Notes under the pieces: model-generated
What the model was told of the DNA's origin: nothing
Seen by the model: the letters and a program-made list of their open reading frames with translations, nothing else
Databases searched by the model: none
Translations under genes and position numbers: made by a program
Assembly: GCA_964017185.1 (NCBI GenBank)
Contig: OZ024875.1
Coordinates: 65,901,043-65,965,042 of the forward strand
DNA: 64,000 nucleotides
Direction: 5' to 3'
DNA from: Rugalucina vietnamica
Lineage: Eukaryota; Mollusca; Bivalvia; Lucinida; Lucinidae
Part shown: positions 45,729 to 56,470 of the stretch, piece after piece
Numbering within the stretch: the first letter of the stretch is position 1
Layout of the letters: every line of letters starts with the position of its first letter

Positions 45729-45731
<3 letters not shown>

Positions 45732-46009
45732 GTGTGTCGGGGTGTGTGTGTTAACCTACCATAAAGTACATGTAATATTGCTGATTTATCCAAGGAAGTT
45801 TTATCTTTCTCATGAACATTGGGATAGGCTAAGCGTTGTTGTATCATGGCTTTCCCTGGTCTTTTTAAACAAATATTTCTCAAATATTTAGCAATTTACA
45901 CAACGGCTACATAGTTAAATACTCTGTGAACTAGCAGGAAATGATAAGTAAATTAAATCTTGAATAAAGCCAGAAGGACATTGGTCTTGTAAACGCATAC
46001 AAACGCATA

Positions 46010-46356
46010 GCTAAGGGTGAGGTTATGGCCATGTAAAACCGGTTTAAGCCCGCCAGTAACTTTGTGTTACTGATCGTTCCAAGGCAATACTTCTGTGGTG
46101 GTTCTTTTTGTTTTATGTCTTGGTGTTTTAAATTTTTGTGCTGTTGGCGCCTTATGTATATTTTCATATTTTTAGCTAACTTTAGGTAACTGAGTGGCCA
46201 CCTATTGGGAAAATAGCTGCTCATTCGGCTTACGATATGTTTTCATGGTACAAGTGCCTGATTGTTATTTTGTTTTTTTCCCACCTCGGTTTTTGGAGTG
46301 GGAATCTTTTTCTGATTGCGCCTTTTCCTGATCTTTGCCTACTTGTACCTTTCTAA
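46010..46356 (+). repeat. Dispersed 830-bp-family repeat, 3' 345 bp
   Basis: Near-consensus copy between genes 3 and 4. The remaining 46360-47000 shows no supported gene. Confidence 0.85.
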
Positions 46357-47111
46357 GATCTGGTATTTACTGTATTTGTTCAATTTAGCGAAAATGCCCA
46401 AAATAAGCGCCCTAAGTTAGGCTGGGATTTTTAGAATACTTTCTTTTTATTTATGTTTAATTACACGGTCAAACGATATATATTTGGACCTAGGATACGG
46501 GCAGACAAACACCACTCAGGGAAAATTTCTGAATTTGATTCTGGTAAATCGTTACTTATCAAGCAAGAACATAAATCATCTGTATGTCTCTGATAATGTC
46601 CTTTTCAGAGCAGTTTGCTAGTAAAAGTGGTTGTTATGTTTGTGTCCCTTTTTGTAAATTAAGTTGAAAATACACTGGCCACACTAAGGAAAATAGTTGT
46701 GAACGTGGCGTATCGTTTGTTCTTTGTTGTGCATTTTATCATTTTATTACCCGACTGTTATTTAAGTTTAATTATTGGACGTTGGTTCTGATTGCTCCAT
46801 AACTTTTTGCTGATATTTGAATGTATGTACGTGCGGGAAAGAGGGGAGGAGCAAGTTTTTATCGTTTTGAATCATAACAAATACTGTCCACGGGCATGAA
46901 ATATTGGATAGCTTAAATGTTTTGACATAAAAATATTTATCTTTAGATATGAAATTGAAGAGCTTCGGCAACCATGGACAAGAACGGGCAGATGCTTGGT
47001 AACTTTTTTTATTTTTCAGTTATTTTTCACTAATCTTCGCAGATCTTGGCACAAGTAAAAATCGAGTTCAGTTTAAAAGTCATTCATTTTCATGCTGTGT
47101 GTACCAGTTTA

Positions 47112-47834
47112 TTAACCACGTATCGGTTTGCAACAATGGCGTCTTCCACAGACTTGTCTACGTTTGCAACCAGAGTCATTCCAACATTGCCTCCTAGTTT
47201 CCCTGTAGCCGTATGGGCAGTCGTTATCATTGGGTGGTTCCCATTCGCAGCACCTTCTTTTCCTGCAGATATTCTTTCTACCACAGTCGTTATTTGATCT
47301 GCATCGCCTGTTCGTTTCGCGAAAATCTTTTGGGCATACTCCGTTATGATCGTGTTTCAACCTACAACATCTTAATCCTTTACAGATGCCTACACCACTT
47401 TCACATTGGAAATTGAAGAGGCATTTCGTGTTGGATGTTTCATATCCTGCAGGACAATTTGGTGATGCCCTCGATACTGCGGTGTCTATTGATTGGTCCG
47501 ACTGGTCTGAAACAAAAATAAAAAATAAACAAATAAAAAATAAAAATACAAAATAATAATAGTATTATAAAAGATCTATTTCATGTTGTATTAAATTGGG
47601 GTCGTATTCATTTGTTGTGTCTCATAATTGATAAACGATCTCAGGAAGAGCCACCAACAAACATTTTAAGCCTTACCTGAAATATAATAGTATTAAATGT
47701 TTTGAAATGAATTATTCATAATGTTATCTGATATTCTAGATCTGACCAATACTGAAAAAGAAATGTTAAAACTTACCGCTTTTACCAATCGTCGCCAAAA
47801 GTACAAACGCGCCAAATGCAATGTAAACGTTCAT
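47112..47834 (-). CDS. Secreted six-cysteine-repeat protein, gene 4 (3 repeats)
   Basis: Minus-strand exons 47777-47834 and 47112-47506 with a 270-bp phase-1 intron (donor GTAAGT, acceptor TTTGTTTCAG) give 150 residues. The exon 2 frame is open well beyond its first ATG/TTG, so the first repeat is easily missed if only ATG-started frames are read. Signal peptide MNVYIAFGAFVLLATIGKSG, linker, then an N-type repeat (CPAGYETSNTKC ... GVGICKGLRCC), a middle repeat (CPKDFRETNRRC ...) and a C-type repeat (CPYGYRETRRQC ...), ending KPIRG. All keep C-x10-C-x5-C-x5/6-C-x4-CC. Its first and last repeats are closest to those of gene 3. An AATAAA overlaps the stop region at 47108-47113, with another at about 47008. 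Confidence 0.85.
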
Positions 47835-47892
47835 CGTTATGCCTTTTGATGGCAATGCACTGTCATTCAACGTGTTATTGATAGTTTTAGTT

Positions 47893-47914
47893 GGTAAGTT
47901 GGCTTTAAATATTA
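47893..47914 (-). promoter_or_regulatory. Core promoter box of gene 4
   Basis: Minus strand AATATTTAAAGCCAACTTAC, about 70 bp from the ATG; TTTAAAGCCAACT is identical to genes 1 and 2. Confidence 0.65.
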
Positions 47915-48208
47915 TTGGCATCTATAAGGTACGTCAAGACAAACTCGTACTTGCACTATTAGAATACCCTTACCTTTCATTGACCGTTGTAGCGGTTACG
48001 AGAGGTGCAATAGTTTGTAGCATAGAGTAAACTCCTGCTTCAAAAGAAGCAAATAAGTGTTCTTTGATCAAAAATATGGATGCAGTTTCAGACCATTATT
48101 GTCAATCGGCAGAAGTTTTCATTGTCACGTCTTTTGTAATTTCCTTTGATTTTGTACAGAAAAAAAAAACCTGTGGCATCATTATTTATTACATTGTTAC
48201 TTCACAGA

Positions 48209-48229
48209 ATATTCTACTGTAACAGATGT
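48209..48229 (-). promoter_or_regulatory. Conserved distal upstream box of gene 4
   Basis: ATATTCTACTGTAACAGATG, about 375-395 bp upstream of the ATG. The E-box is CAGATG rather than CAGCTG. Confidence 0.5.
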
Positions 48230-48594
48230 ATGGATGTTCTTTGACTGTATGATGATACATTAACGACTGATACGTAAATGGCACTAAATACAGGCATCTC
48301 AAATGTAGCAAGACATAAAATTATAACCGTGTCCGTTCTGCTTTACGCACGTGCCCAAATAAGCGCATACCCAGGTCTTTTCAGGATATAGTAAAGTAAT
48401 TTGTTTATTTATTAAAGTGTCATATAGCAATATATATATACATACATTTTTAAAACTTAAAATTATATTGATATCTAGATAAAACATGCGCAAAAGCGCG
48501 CACTGCACGATCAGCATATTGGTATTTACTGTTATTTTATACACTGGATACGATACCTTAATACCATATAAGATGTATTTAACCCTCGCGCATT

Positions 48595-48662
48595 ACATCG
48601 GGAAAACACGTCCGTGTAATGTATTCATGTACCCCCTTATATCCCACGTTTATATGCGCCTC
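48595..48662. mobile_element. GAAAACATGTCC-family MITE, one end only
   Basis: CATCGGGAAAACACGTCCGT, then TACCCCCTTATATCCCACGT. This fragment lies inside a 111-codon frame at 48486-48821 that is therefore not called as a gene. 48670-49490 holds nothing recognised. Confidence 0.55.
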
Positions 48663-49489
48663 AGCTATGATCAGACTGGAGTCAGAAAGTTTGAGATCAT
48701 GTATAAGGTAATATCGGTACCTAACATTTACCCAACCTGCCACACGGATGACAACGGAATCAAACCAGGAAATACGTGCAGCTTGACAATTGCTGATAAG
48801 CATGTTGCTGAGCCTTATTAAACTGGGTACTGGGCATAAAATCATATGTATGTGATGTTTGGATTACTCATGCAAGAATGGTTCAAGAACAACACCAAGT
48901 CTTCTTTGTAAAATTGTCATTTTTCTTTATAATGGTAAAATCATACAATACAGATACAACACGATTTATTAACTCGGACATTTAAACAAAGAGACATAAG
49001 TCTTTCAGAATTCATTGTCTAGATTCATACGAGTAACACCACATTGATTTATTCGAAAGCAACTCTCTGACTGTTATATACTTAATATAAATCGGTATAT
49101 ACAATGCTTTAATAAAAATATTCCTGTTATCTTAATATTTCATTATGCAAAACATTTAGCTACATGTTTCTGAAATCGTGACTCATGTACTAAATGTAAG
49201 TAGAGTAAAAAAACGAGGCAACGGTGAATTTTAAATCCACAAATACAGACACAGGATATGTTTTTCACTGCTTCGTTGGGTCATCCAATCAAGAAGCCTT
49301 ATAAGAATCTATAAACATCTATTTTTTGAAGCAGAATGTTGAACCATTTTTACAGCTCTAAAAATGTCTGTGTTATAATCAAGGCACATTTCTCCGCTCG
49401 TCAACGTCCGTATTCTCAGAAACGTCTGGAAACACTAGCCTGAAATGAATATAAAGGAATACATTAGGTAACAGAGGGGAAAAAGATAA

Positions 49490-49562
49490 AATTAGGCAAT
49501 GATCAGGAAATGGTGCAATCAGAAACGAATTCCCACTTCAAAAACCGAGGTGGGAAAAAGCT
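49490..49562 (-). repeat. Dispersed 830-bp-family repeat, 3' fragment
   Basis: AGGCAATGATCAGGAAATGG and CACTTCAAAAACCGAGGTGG in order. Confidence 0.7.
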
Positions 49563-49941
49563 TAAATAATCCGAGTAGTTTTGAAACAAATTGAGCTTGC
49601 TATTCTCTTAACGTATGCAAATGGTTTTGGCACCATACACCATATTGTCCAAGACGTAGCCCTTTAATTTTGCTTTATTGGGACATTCGTGATTTGTTTA
49701 GTGTTCATATTGCTACATCAAAACGTTTACTTACTATACATAATTTCTACTATATCCGTTAGAAAATAATTTTATTATTTTATATGATGTTATATGACTT
49801 GAGTTTGTATTCATTCAGTTGAGAAAGAGGCGGACTCTTCGCTTGTTATATTCGCGTACGTGTACATGTCACTCTGTGAGAAAATATTTGGAGACAGATA
49901 TTTGCTTAGATATTTGCTTAGAATAAGTTCCTGAACTCAAC

Positions 49942-50516
49942 TTACACATTTTGGCATGTTCCAACAAACCTATTATTGTACCATGGGACATTCTCTAGAA
50001 CTTCGCCTTTATCGTTTACACACAGGAGTCCTGTACTGCATCTGACAATATATAAGTAAGAAGACGTGATACAGTTAAATATTTGTCCCAAAATCATCAA
50101 TTACTTTTTAAATCTTTATTGTAGCCAACATAATATTTCTTAAATTATTATGCCTTGACAGGGGCTGAAAGTTATGCAAATTCCGACGAAGCTTTAGTCA
50201 TAAATCATGTGTACGTAGTGGAATTGAAAAAAAAAAAGAAAATCATTCAGCTGAAGTTGAAACAATGTCAATATTAACATTGATTATTTATTGTAAGATA
50301 CCTTGCTGTCCCTGCCGAGCAGACGTCACCAAATTTTCCCGCGCATTCATCACAACATCCACAATATCGTCTGGTTTTCTCGCACTTGACCGGAAGTGAT
50401 GGACACATGTGACGGACTTGGTCACATGGCTGACACAATTCTGTCACGTGATAACTTTCCGATTGTTCGAAAAATAGAAACAATACACATGCAAGTAAGT
50501 GAATAAGTCGCTCCAT
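49942..50516 (-). CDS. Single IGFBP-domain secreted protein (perlustrin/SIBD-like)
   Basis: Minus-strand exons 50302-50516 and 49942-50041, joined by a phase-2 intron of 260 bp (donor GTATCT, acceptor TATTGTCAG), give 104 residues. The start is the ATG in TTACAAAATGG; it opens a signal peptide (MERLIHLLACVLFLFFEQSES). The mature part has 12 cysteines in the N-terminal IGFBP order: LCQPC, HMC, VKC, then the family signature YCGCCDEC, DVC, and in exon 2 RCSTGLLC and FVGTC. IGFBP-N domains bind insulin-like peptides; single-domain forms in molluscs (perlustrin, nacre) and arthropods (SIBD) are known. Whether this one is a shell-matrix, immune or hormone-binding protein is not shown. It is unrelated in sequence to the neighbouring cysteine-repeat genes though also small and secreted. 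Confidence 0.85.
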
Positions 50517-50599
50517 TTTGTAACTAAATCCGAAAGTTATTGTTTGTTCACAATTTATCTTTAACAATTCTTCAAATAATTCTAGAAATAGTTTCAGGT

Positions 50600-51684
50600 C
50601 TAATTATATGATAACATTTGTTGAGGAAATCAAAATGTTGCTGCGGAGTTAAATTTATCTGGCAGGTTTATCAAGCTTCAGACTGCAGCTAATCTGCAGA
50701 TGCAATTTGATCTATTTGTAATGCATCCAAGTTGCACCTTATCCAAATTCTTTCAAAGACTAGTCATAGCAAATATTTTGCAAACTGTCTAGTAACAAAG
50801 ATGTGTTTTGATTTTAATGAGAAATTAGGTAATAATAATCAAGCTTTATCATTGTCGGAATTTTGTCGTAAACGTTTTGTTCATCGGCATAAAAAATCAA
50901 CGTATTTTTTGTTTTCAGTACGTAAATATAACATTGTAATTATACAATATATAGCTAGCTAGAACTGGTAACATGGGTTGGGTGTTTTCACTATTCTTAG
51001 AATTACGTTGGTGTGGTTGTTTGGTGCTTAACTGACCTTTCTGTTCTTCTGGGTCTACCAATGACACCATTGGTACTAACGTTTAAAACAATTTTAGCAT
51101 AAGCAACAAGAGCAGAAACGACAGTGGCTTTCTGACTACCATTGTTGCTCATGTCAGTCTGTGGTACCATTGATTTGGCAACATAACCATTGGGAGACAC
51201 AGAGCCGTCGACTCCGGTAAGCTAAAATAATTCTGCATCCGTTATGTTAAAAATGGGAAATGAAGCGTTCAACCAAAATTTTCAAGAAAGAAATTGACAG
51301 ACTTGGAAACAATATTGTTTGGATAATTTGAAAGCCGAACCACAATTGTTTTCAGAGTGTTTTCATTTCCTCTTACGTTTTCATTTCACATTTGTTTAGG
51401 AAATATGAATATATTCAGATTTATTCAGAGTACAGTGCACTTGTGCCTTAGAAATTATCATGACTTCCTATTTTGTATTTGTAGGTCAAGCTGATCCAAG
51501 ATGCGTACGGGGATAGATCGGAAGTCCTGTGTCGCAGTGCACAATCTACAATATATACAAACGCCTTTAAGAACTATAAAGGAAATTTAACCATAAAAAT
51601 AGGCCCCAGGCCCCTTACTATGACCTGCAAGTATTTGTCTTGTAGATACATGTATGCAGATGTCTGCACACGTTCATGGAAAGG
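50600..51684. other. Gene-free interval with ACCATTGG-like motifs
   Basis: CACCATTGGTACTAACG and GGTACCATTGATTTGGCAAC at about 51067-51185 recall the motif cluster at 77-180. A 65-codon minus-strand frame here is not supported by any recognised domain. Confidence 0.35.
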
Positions 51685-52430
51685 TGCAAGTAAGCAATGA
51701 TCAGGAAAAGGCGCAATCAGAAAAAAATCCCACTCCAAAAACCGAGGTGGGAAAAACTAAATTGACAATTAAATAGGTACTTATACTTCGAAAACATATC
51801 GCAAGTCGAGTGAGAAGCTATTTTCCAAAAGGCCACAGAAGTATCGCCTTGGAACGATCAGTAATATAAAATTTCTGGGGAGCTTAAACCGGTTTTACAG
51901 GCGCCTAACCTCACCCTCATCTTCAGCAGTTGTTCACAACAGTTAGTTAGTTGTTCGGTCCTCGTGGTGAATCTCTAACTAGTCAATGAAACATCAAAGA
52001 CAAACAAATAAATCATGATAAATTCCATGATGAATCAAAAACGAGGACTCACAGAATGAGTAAGCTGCCCGGCGATGGAGATCCCTGGGCGCCCAATAAC
52101 TTACTAACTCCGGAGCAAAAGAAAACCACTAGTTGAACCCCGGTGGGCCAAGCAACAGACAAGAAGCTGCGGCCCCAACCAACTAAAATGAATAGCTCTA
52201 TGTCGGAGCCATCATAGAGTCTGACGCCCGACCCACCGGCGTGCAATAAAAGAAGGCAGCATAGTTATCAACCGTGATTGGGTTAAAAACTAAGCATGCT
52301 GACTGTTGCATAACATTTAAGTTATATCCTATACGTCCTATACGTTTTTTTCTGAATTGAAAAGAAAAATCATTCCCTCCAATAAGTTTCTTAAATTTGT
52401 AAACCAAGTCACCATAAAATCCTGGTTCCG
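51685..52430 (-). repeat. Dispersed 830-bp-family repeat, almost full length
   Basis: Minus-strand copy extending from the ACTTGCACCTTT-type 3' end to the TTTACAAATTTAAG 5' section at about 52400. An 80-bp gap near 51835 removes the CACCTATTGGG to GGCGCC section. It lies head-to-head with the next copy. Confidence 0.85.
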
Positions 52431-52454
52431 AAAGGCCCTCACGTAAAAGGGTCT

Positions 52455-53602
52455 TTTGGCCATGTAAAACCGGTTTAAGCCCGCCAGTAACTTTGTGTTA
52501 CTGATCTTTCCAAGGCAATACTTCGTCGGGCAGCTTACTCAATCTGTGAGTCCTGGTTTTTTGATTCATCAGGATGTTTATCATGATTTATTTGTTTGTT
52601 CTTGATGATTCATTGACTAGTTAGAGATTAACCACGAGTACCGAAGAACTAACTAAATGTATTAACCACTGCAGAAGCTGAGGGTGAGGTTAGGCGCCTG
52701 TAAAACCGGTTTACGCCCGCCAGTAACTTTGTGTTACTGATCGTTCCAAAGCGATACGTCTGTGGTGGTTCTTTTTGTTTTATGTCTTGGTGTTTAAATT
52801 TTTTGTGCTGTTGGCGCCTTATGTAATGGGTGTTAAGAAGGCTCGTTCCGCACAAAATTTGTTTTCCCGAGAGTTTATTTTAATGCTTCAAAACTAAAAA
52901 TTGACATAACCAGACTTTAATTTGGATGTATGTGAAAAGACAAAAGCAAATATGTTTTAAATCAGATACTAGATCATGAAAAAATGGCCCTCAAACACTC
53001 GCACCCATTTTCTTACCCTTGAACTTTTACACAAAAATGGGGGTATACTAGTAAATATCTTTGGCATGCCCAGACCGAAGCGTAAAAATCTTCTATAATT
53101 TAATGAATAAAGCCTAAATGAACTACTTATTTATATAATAGTTCTGTGATGTCTTCAATTATAAACCTGTAAAGAAAAATCAAATGTCAAAATTTTCTCA
53201 ATTTTCTCAGAAAATCAAATTATTTCAAAATTTGTGAAATATAGTGTCCTTAGAAAATATGTATCTGTGAAGCATCTCGACGAAAGACAACATTTCAACT
53301 GCTATATTGTATCTGAAAATAGAACAGATTCTTGGAAAATGTATCATTTCATTACTTTGTGCATCATATGATTAAGTGTGGAACGAACTTTCTTAACACC
53401 CTTTATGTTTTCATATTTTAGTTAAGTTTAATTAACTGAGTGGCCACCTGTTGGGAAAATAGGTGCTCATTCGGCTTACGATATGTTTCATGGTATAAGT
53501 ACCTGATTGTTAGTTTGGTTTTTTCCCACCTCGGTTTTTGGAGTGGGAATCTTTTTCTGATTGCGCCTTTTCCTGATCTTTGCCTACTTGTACCTTTTTA
53601 GC
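52455..53602 (+). repeat. Dispersed 830-bp-family repeat split by a 574-bp TIR element
   Basis: Pieces 52455-52827 and 53402-53602 together reconstruct the consensus order; the first piece also has a tandemly repeated GTAAAACCGGTTTAAGCCCG section (52460 and 52702). Confidence 0.85.
52828..53401. mobile_element. 574-bp DNA transposon/MITE with ~25-bp terminal inverted repeats
   Basis: Ends GGGTGTTAAGAAGGCTCGTT and, on the complement, GGGTGTTAAGAAAGTTCGTT match at about 22 of 25 positions. Boundaries are certain because the host repeat is continuous across the insertion. TTATGT occurs just outside both ends. No transposase. Confidence 0.85.
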
Positions 53603-53604
53603 CC

Positions 53605-54590
53605 AACATTAAATTTGGAAATCAATTCATAGTGTCTGCGATAAAATTTAGAAAAGGTTTTTCGAAGTGTATTATACCTATAGCCCTGCTGAAGAAGTTT
53701 GGCTGTTAAACATTTATTTCGTGTATTGAAGTCCGCAACATGATTGCAAACTCTAGCAAACCTAATAAGATACAAGATACAAGATACAATATCTTTATTA
53801 GAAAATCCTTAAAGGACATCATAAATTGAAAGTGAACAAGAGAGAATGAAAAAAACAACAACAACAAACGAACAAAACAAAAACAATGATGAACAGCAAA
53901 ATAATAATGATAAACAATACAGAAGACTAGAATAATAAGATACACTTTGTAATCCATGGGAGGCAACCACAGTCCATTCAACTACAATCATAATAATAAC
54001 ATGACTATAAGGCAACATTATGATCTAAGGGATAAGCACACCGTTATGAAGCAGGCAATATCATTACATATGACAAGGTCTTCATTACTCAAAAGCCAGT
54101 TGCACATATAAATCTGAGAAACAATGTTCTTATTACTATTCAAATGTTAGTAATCTGAGCCCTTTGAGAAACATACTTGGTACATGTCATTAAAAAGTGA
54201 CCCTCGTCTTCCACTGCACTCAGTTAGCATTGTGTGCAAAGTCTCTTTGCAATGGAAGTCTTTGGGATAGTATATCTACCATACTCGATGCGTAATATAA
54301 GACTACTTGTTATAAAGCGAGTCATCTTGCTATGATCAGAGGAATTTGAAACATGTTGTGAAATGTATACGCCATAAGAATAAGTTGTGAAATGTATACG
54401 CCATAAGAAGCACGGCGAGCAACGTCACCATCCAAAAACGGAAAGTTTACTATATCAAAATCAAAGTCATTATGTTTATCATATTTTTGAAGAAACAAAT
54501 CCATTTGCAATAGAAAGATGTAAGTCTAAAAATGGGGCTTCGGTATATGTGTTGCTTGCTTTATTCAACTGTAGTTCAGGGGGATAAATT
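53605..54590 (-). pseudogene. Retroelement reverse-transcriptase fragment interrupted by a LINE insertion
   Basis: The outer fragment encodes, in order on the minus strand, EAPFLDLHLSIANGFVSSKI, FDFDIVNFPFLDGDV, SYGVYISQLI (54590 to about 54379) and then RFARVCNHVADFNTRNKCLT, AKLLQQGYRYNTLRKTFSKF and YRRHYELISKFNVGLK (53769 to 53605). This is the segment just downstream of a reverse transcriptase core that I know from abundant bivalve retroelements. Reading across the insertion restores ...SQLI-RFARV..., so the two pieces were one. Not functional: both element ends are missing. Confidence 0.75.
53766..54380 (-). mobile_element. 5'-truncated LINE inserted in the fragment above
   Basis: Minus strand ends with a (TATCTTG)n-type tail at 53766-53795; upstream it has VEDEGHFLMTCTKY, the LINE C-terminal motif also seen (VEDEFHF) at 30075-30095. 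AATAAG at 53764-53769 and 54379-54384 is a probable target-site duplication. At the 5' junction 26 bp of flanking sequence (GTTGTGAAATGTATACGCCA...) are duplicated at 54355-54380 and 54384-54409. Confidence 0.7.
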
Positions 54591-54930
54591 CTCTTCTTCT
54601 TAAGTCCGAAATTTCAAGGTTATAATATGCTTCTTTATATGTACAGATCGGTTTGTGTCAGAACTGGCCGGAAACACCGAAACCGGGTTTCTCGCGTCCC
54701 GTCTTATATTATCGCTTGGCGACATGTGGTGTTCGTCGTCGGTGATGTGGTATCTGATACGTTCCAACTATCCGTCAGACAAGACAGGAATCGAATGAAG
54801 TCTCTATCGAAGACTTTCAAATCGATTAAAGTAATAAAAGTTCCCCATATCCTTTGTATATGATATCCAGCTCCTTGTCCAACATGACAATTATCCGTAA
54901 TGTCGCTGTCTGTTTCGTCTTCTGCGTTGT

Positions 54931-55210
54931 CATTACGAAAACTTGACCATGCAATAAACAGAGAATTTTAAAGCTTTAAAATTTGAAAATTTTCAGCTGA
55001 AAAATATTGATGTTTTTCTTATTTTTGCTCAAAACATAGATTGTGGGAACACGTTAGAACCGCCTCGCCGAGTCGGTTCTAACGAGTACCCACAATTTAT
55101 GTTTTGGAGCAAAAATAAGAAAAATAGGTATACCCCTGCATACCCAAGTTTTGCTATAAAAAAAGTGGAGTTAAAGGGGGTACACATTACAAGGACATGT
55201 TTTCGTGACG
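54931..55210. mobile_element. GAAAACATGTCC-family MITE, best complete copy
   Basis: Inverted ends CATTACGAAAACTTGACCAT and GGACATGTTTTCGTGACG. The central hairpin pairs CATAGATTGTGGGAACACGT with GAGTACCCACAATTTATG around a GCCTCGCCGAGTCGG loop. A TATACCCCTGCATACCC block lies on the right side. Confidence 0.85.
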
Positions 55211-55389
55211 TATTGATTTTTCGCCGCCCCCTTTCTCGGTTTGGTTGTAGACCAACAACAGCAAATTCGTAGCGATGATTTGTTGAGTTTCGAACGTATC
55301 AATGCCCTTGTCGCGACATCTTGTGCAGTTGATAGAAAATACATGTGCTACAATTTGTAATTTACTTGAATATCTATGCCAACTGAATA

Positions 55390-55570
55390 TAGACACCTCG
55401 AAAAAAGTAAGGGAACACCCGATTTTCGAGCTGTGGTTTCGCGTTTGGAATTAAACTTTCGAAACGCTATTAACGATATTCGAAACAATATGTCACTTTC
55501 GTAAAATATCTACAAACGTGTAGCATAATTGCTCAAATATCTACCCTGATTATTGTATTTAATTGCTTAT
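55390..55570. repeat. Possible transposon terminus
   Basis: ACCTCGAAAAAAGTAAGGGA followed by ACACCC resembles Tc1-type element ends; no transposase or second end seen. Confidence 0.3.
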
Positions 55571-55589
55571 ACGTTTTTTACATTAGAAA

Positions 55590-55865
55590 AAAAAGTACAA
55601 GTAAGCAACGATCAGGAAAAGGCGCAATCAGAAAAAGATTACCACTCCAAAAACCGAGGTGGGTAAAACTTAATTAACAATCAGGTACTTATACCATGAA
55701 AACACAACGTAAGCCGAATGAACAGCTATTTTCCCAATAGGTGGTCACTCAGTTACCTAAACATAACTAAAAATATGATAACATACATAAGGCGTCAGCA
55801 GCACAAAAAAATTTAAACACCAAGACATAAAACAATAAGAACCACCACAGAAGTATCGCCTTTTA
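55590..55865 (-). repeat. Dispersed 830-bp-family repeat, 3' 275 bp
   Basis: Minus-strand copy from AAGTACAAGTAAGCAACGAT to CACCACAGAAGTATCGCC. Confidence 0.85.
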
Positions 55866-56032
55866 AAAACGTTTTAATAAAAATATCATTGGTTTAGAAT
55901 AATGGGCATCGAAACTACAAAACTGGTAGCAGGTGAACATCATGTAATGGTTCTGAGCCGAAACCCGTTACAGGATGACACTATGACACAATAAGCACAT
56001 GATCGTCAGCATGTCTGATGCCATCCATAACT

Positions 56033-56250
56033 GAGCCGCCTCATGGGAAAACCAACATTGGCGAAAACAAAGACGCAGAACAGCTTCGCGGTAACCGCAA
56101 AGCTGATCAGCGCCTTTGTTTTCGCTACTCTACTCCTCTACTTAACTCCAAAGTTTCAAGCTTCTAGCCTGCTTCTGTAGCTGTACAGGCCAGTTTGTGT
56201 CGGACCTGTTCGGAAACCACAATGTTGGTTTTCCCTTGAGGCGGCTACCA
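56033..56250. mobile_element. Foldback MITE, GCGAAAACAAAGGCGC family, complete
   Basis: About 27-bp terminal inverted repeats: GAGCCGCCTCATGGGAAAAC left, GTTTTCCCTTGAGGCGGCT right. An inner inverted repeat (GCGAAAACAAAGACGCAGAA against GCTGATCAGCGCCTTTGTTTTCGC) folds around CTTCGCGGTAACCGCAAAG. Confidence 0.8.
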
Positions 56251-56354
56251 CAACTTAAATGATCCTCGCTAAACCACAAACAAGATTATATCTCTGAAGC
56301 TTTTTGCATTGGCCAGTTTAGCGTTTTACCTTGTTAGGGCTTTATAGAGTGTCA

Positions 56355-56470
56355 TAAGTAAGAAATGGCGCAATCAGAAAGAACTTACCACTTCAAAAAC
56401 CAAGATGGGAAAAATAAGAAAACATATTGCAAGCCGAATGTACAGCCATTTTTCCAATAGTAGGCCACTC
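56355..56470 (-). repeat. Dispersed 830-bp-family repeat, diverged fragment
   Basis: GCGCAATCAGAAAGAACTTA and CACTTCAAAAACCAAGATGG; clearly old. Confidence 0.6.

Noticed and set aside
48486-48821. 111-codon plus-strand frame
   Set aside because: Its middle is a fragment of the GAAAACATGTCC MITE family, so the open frame is accidental.
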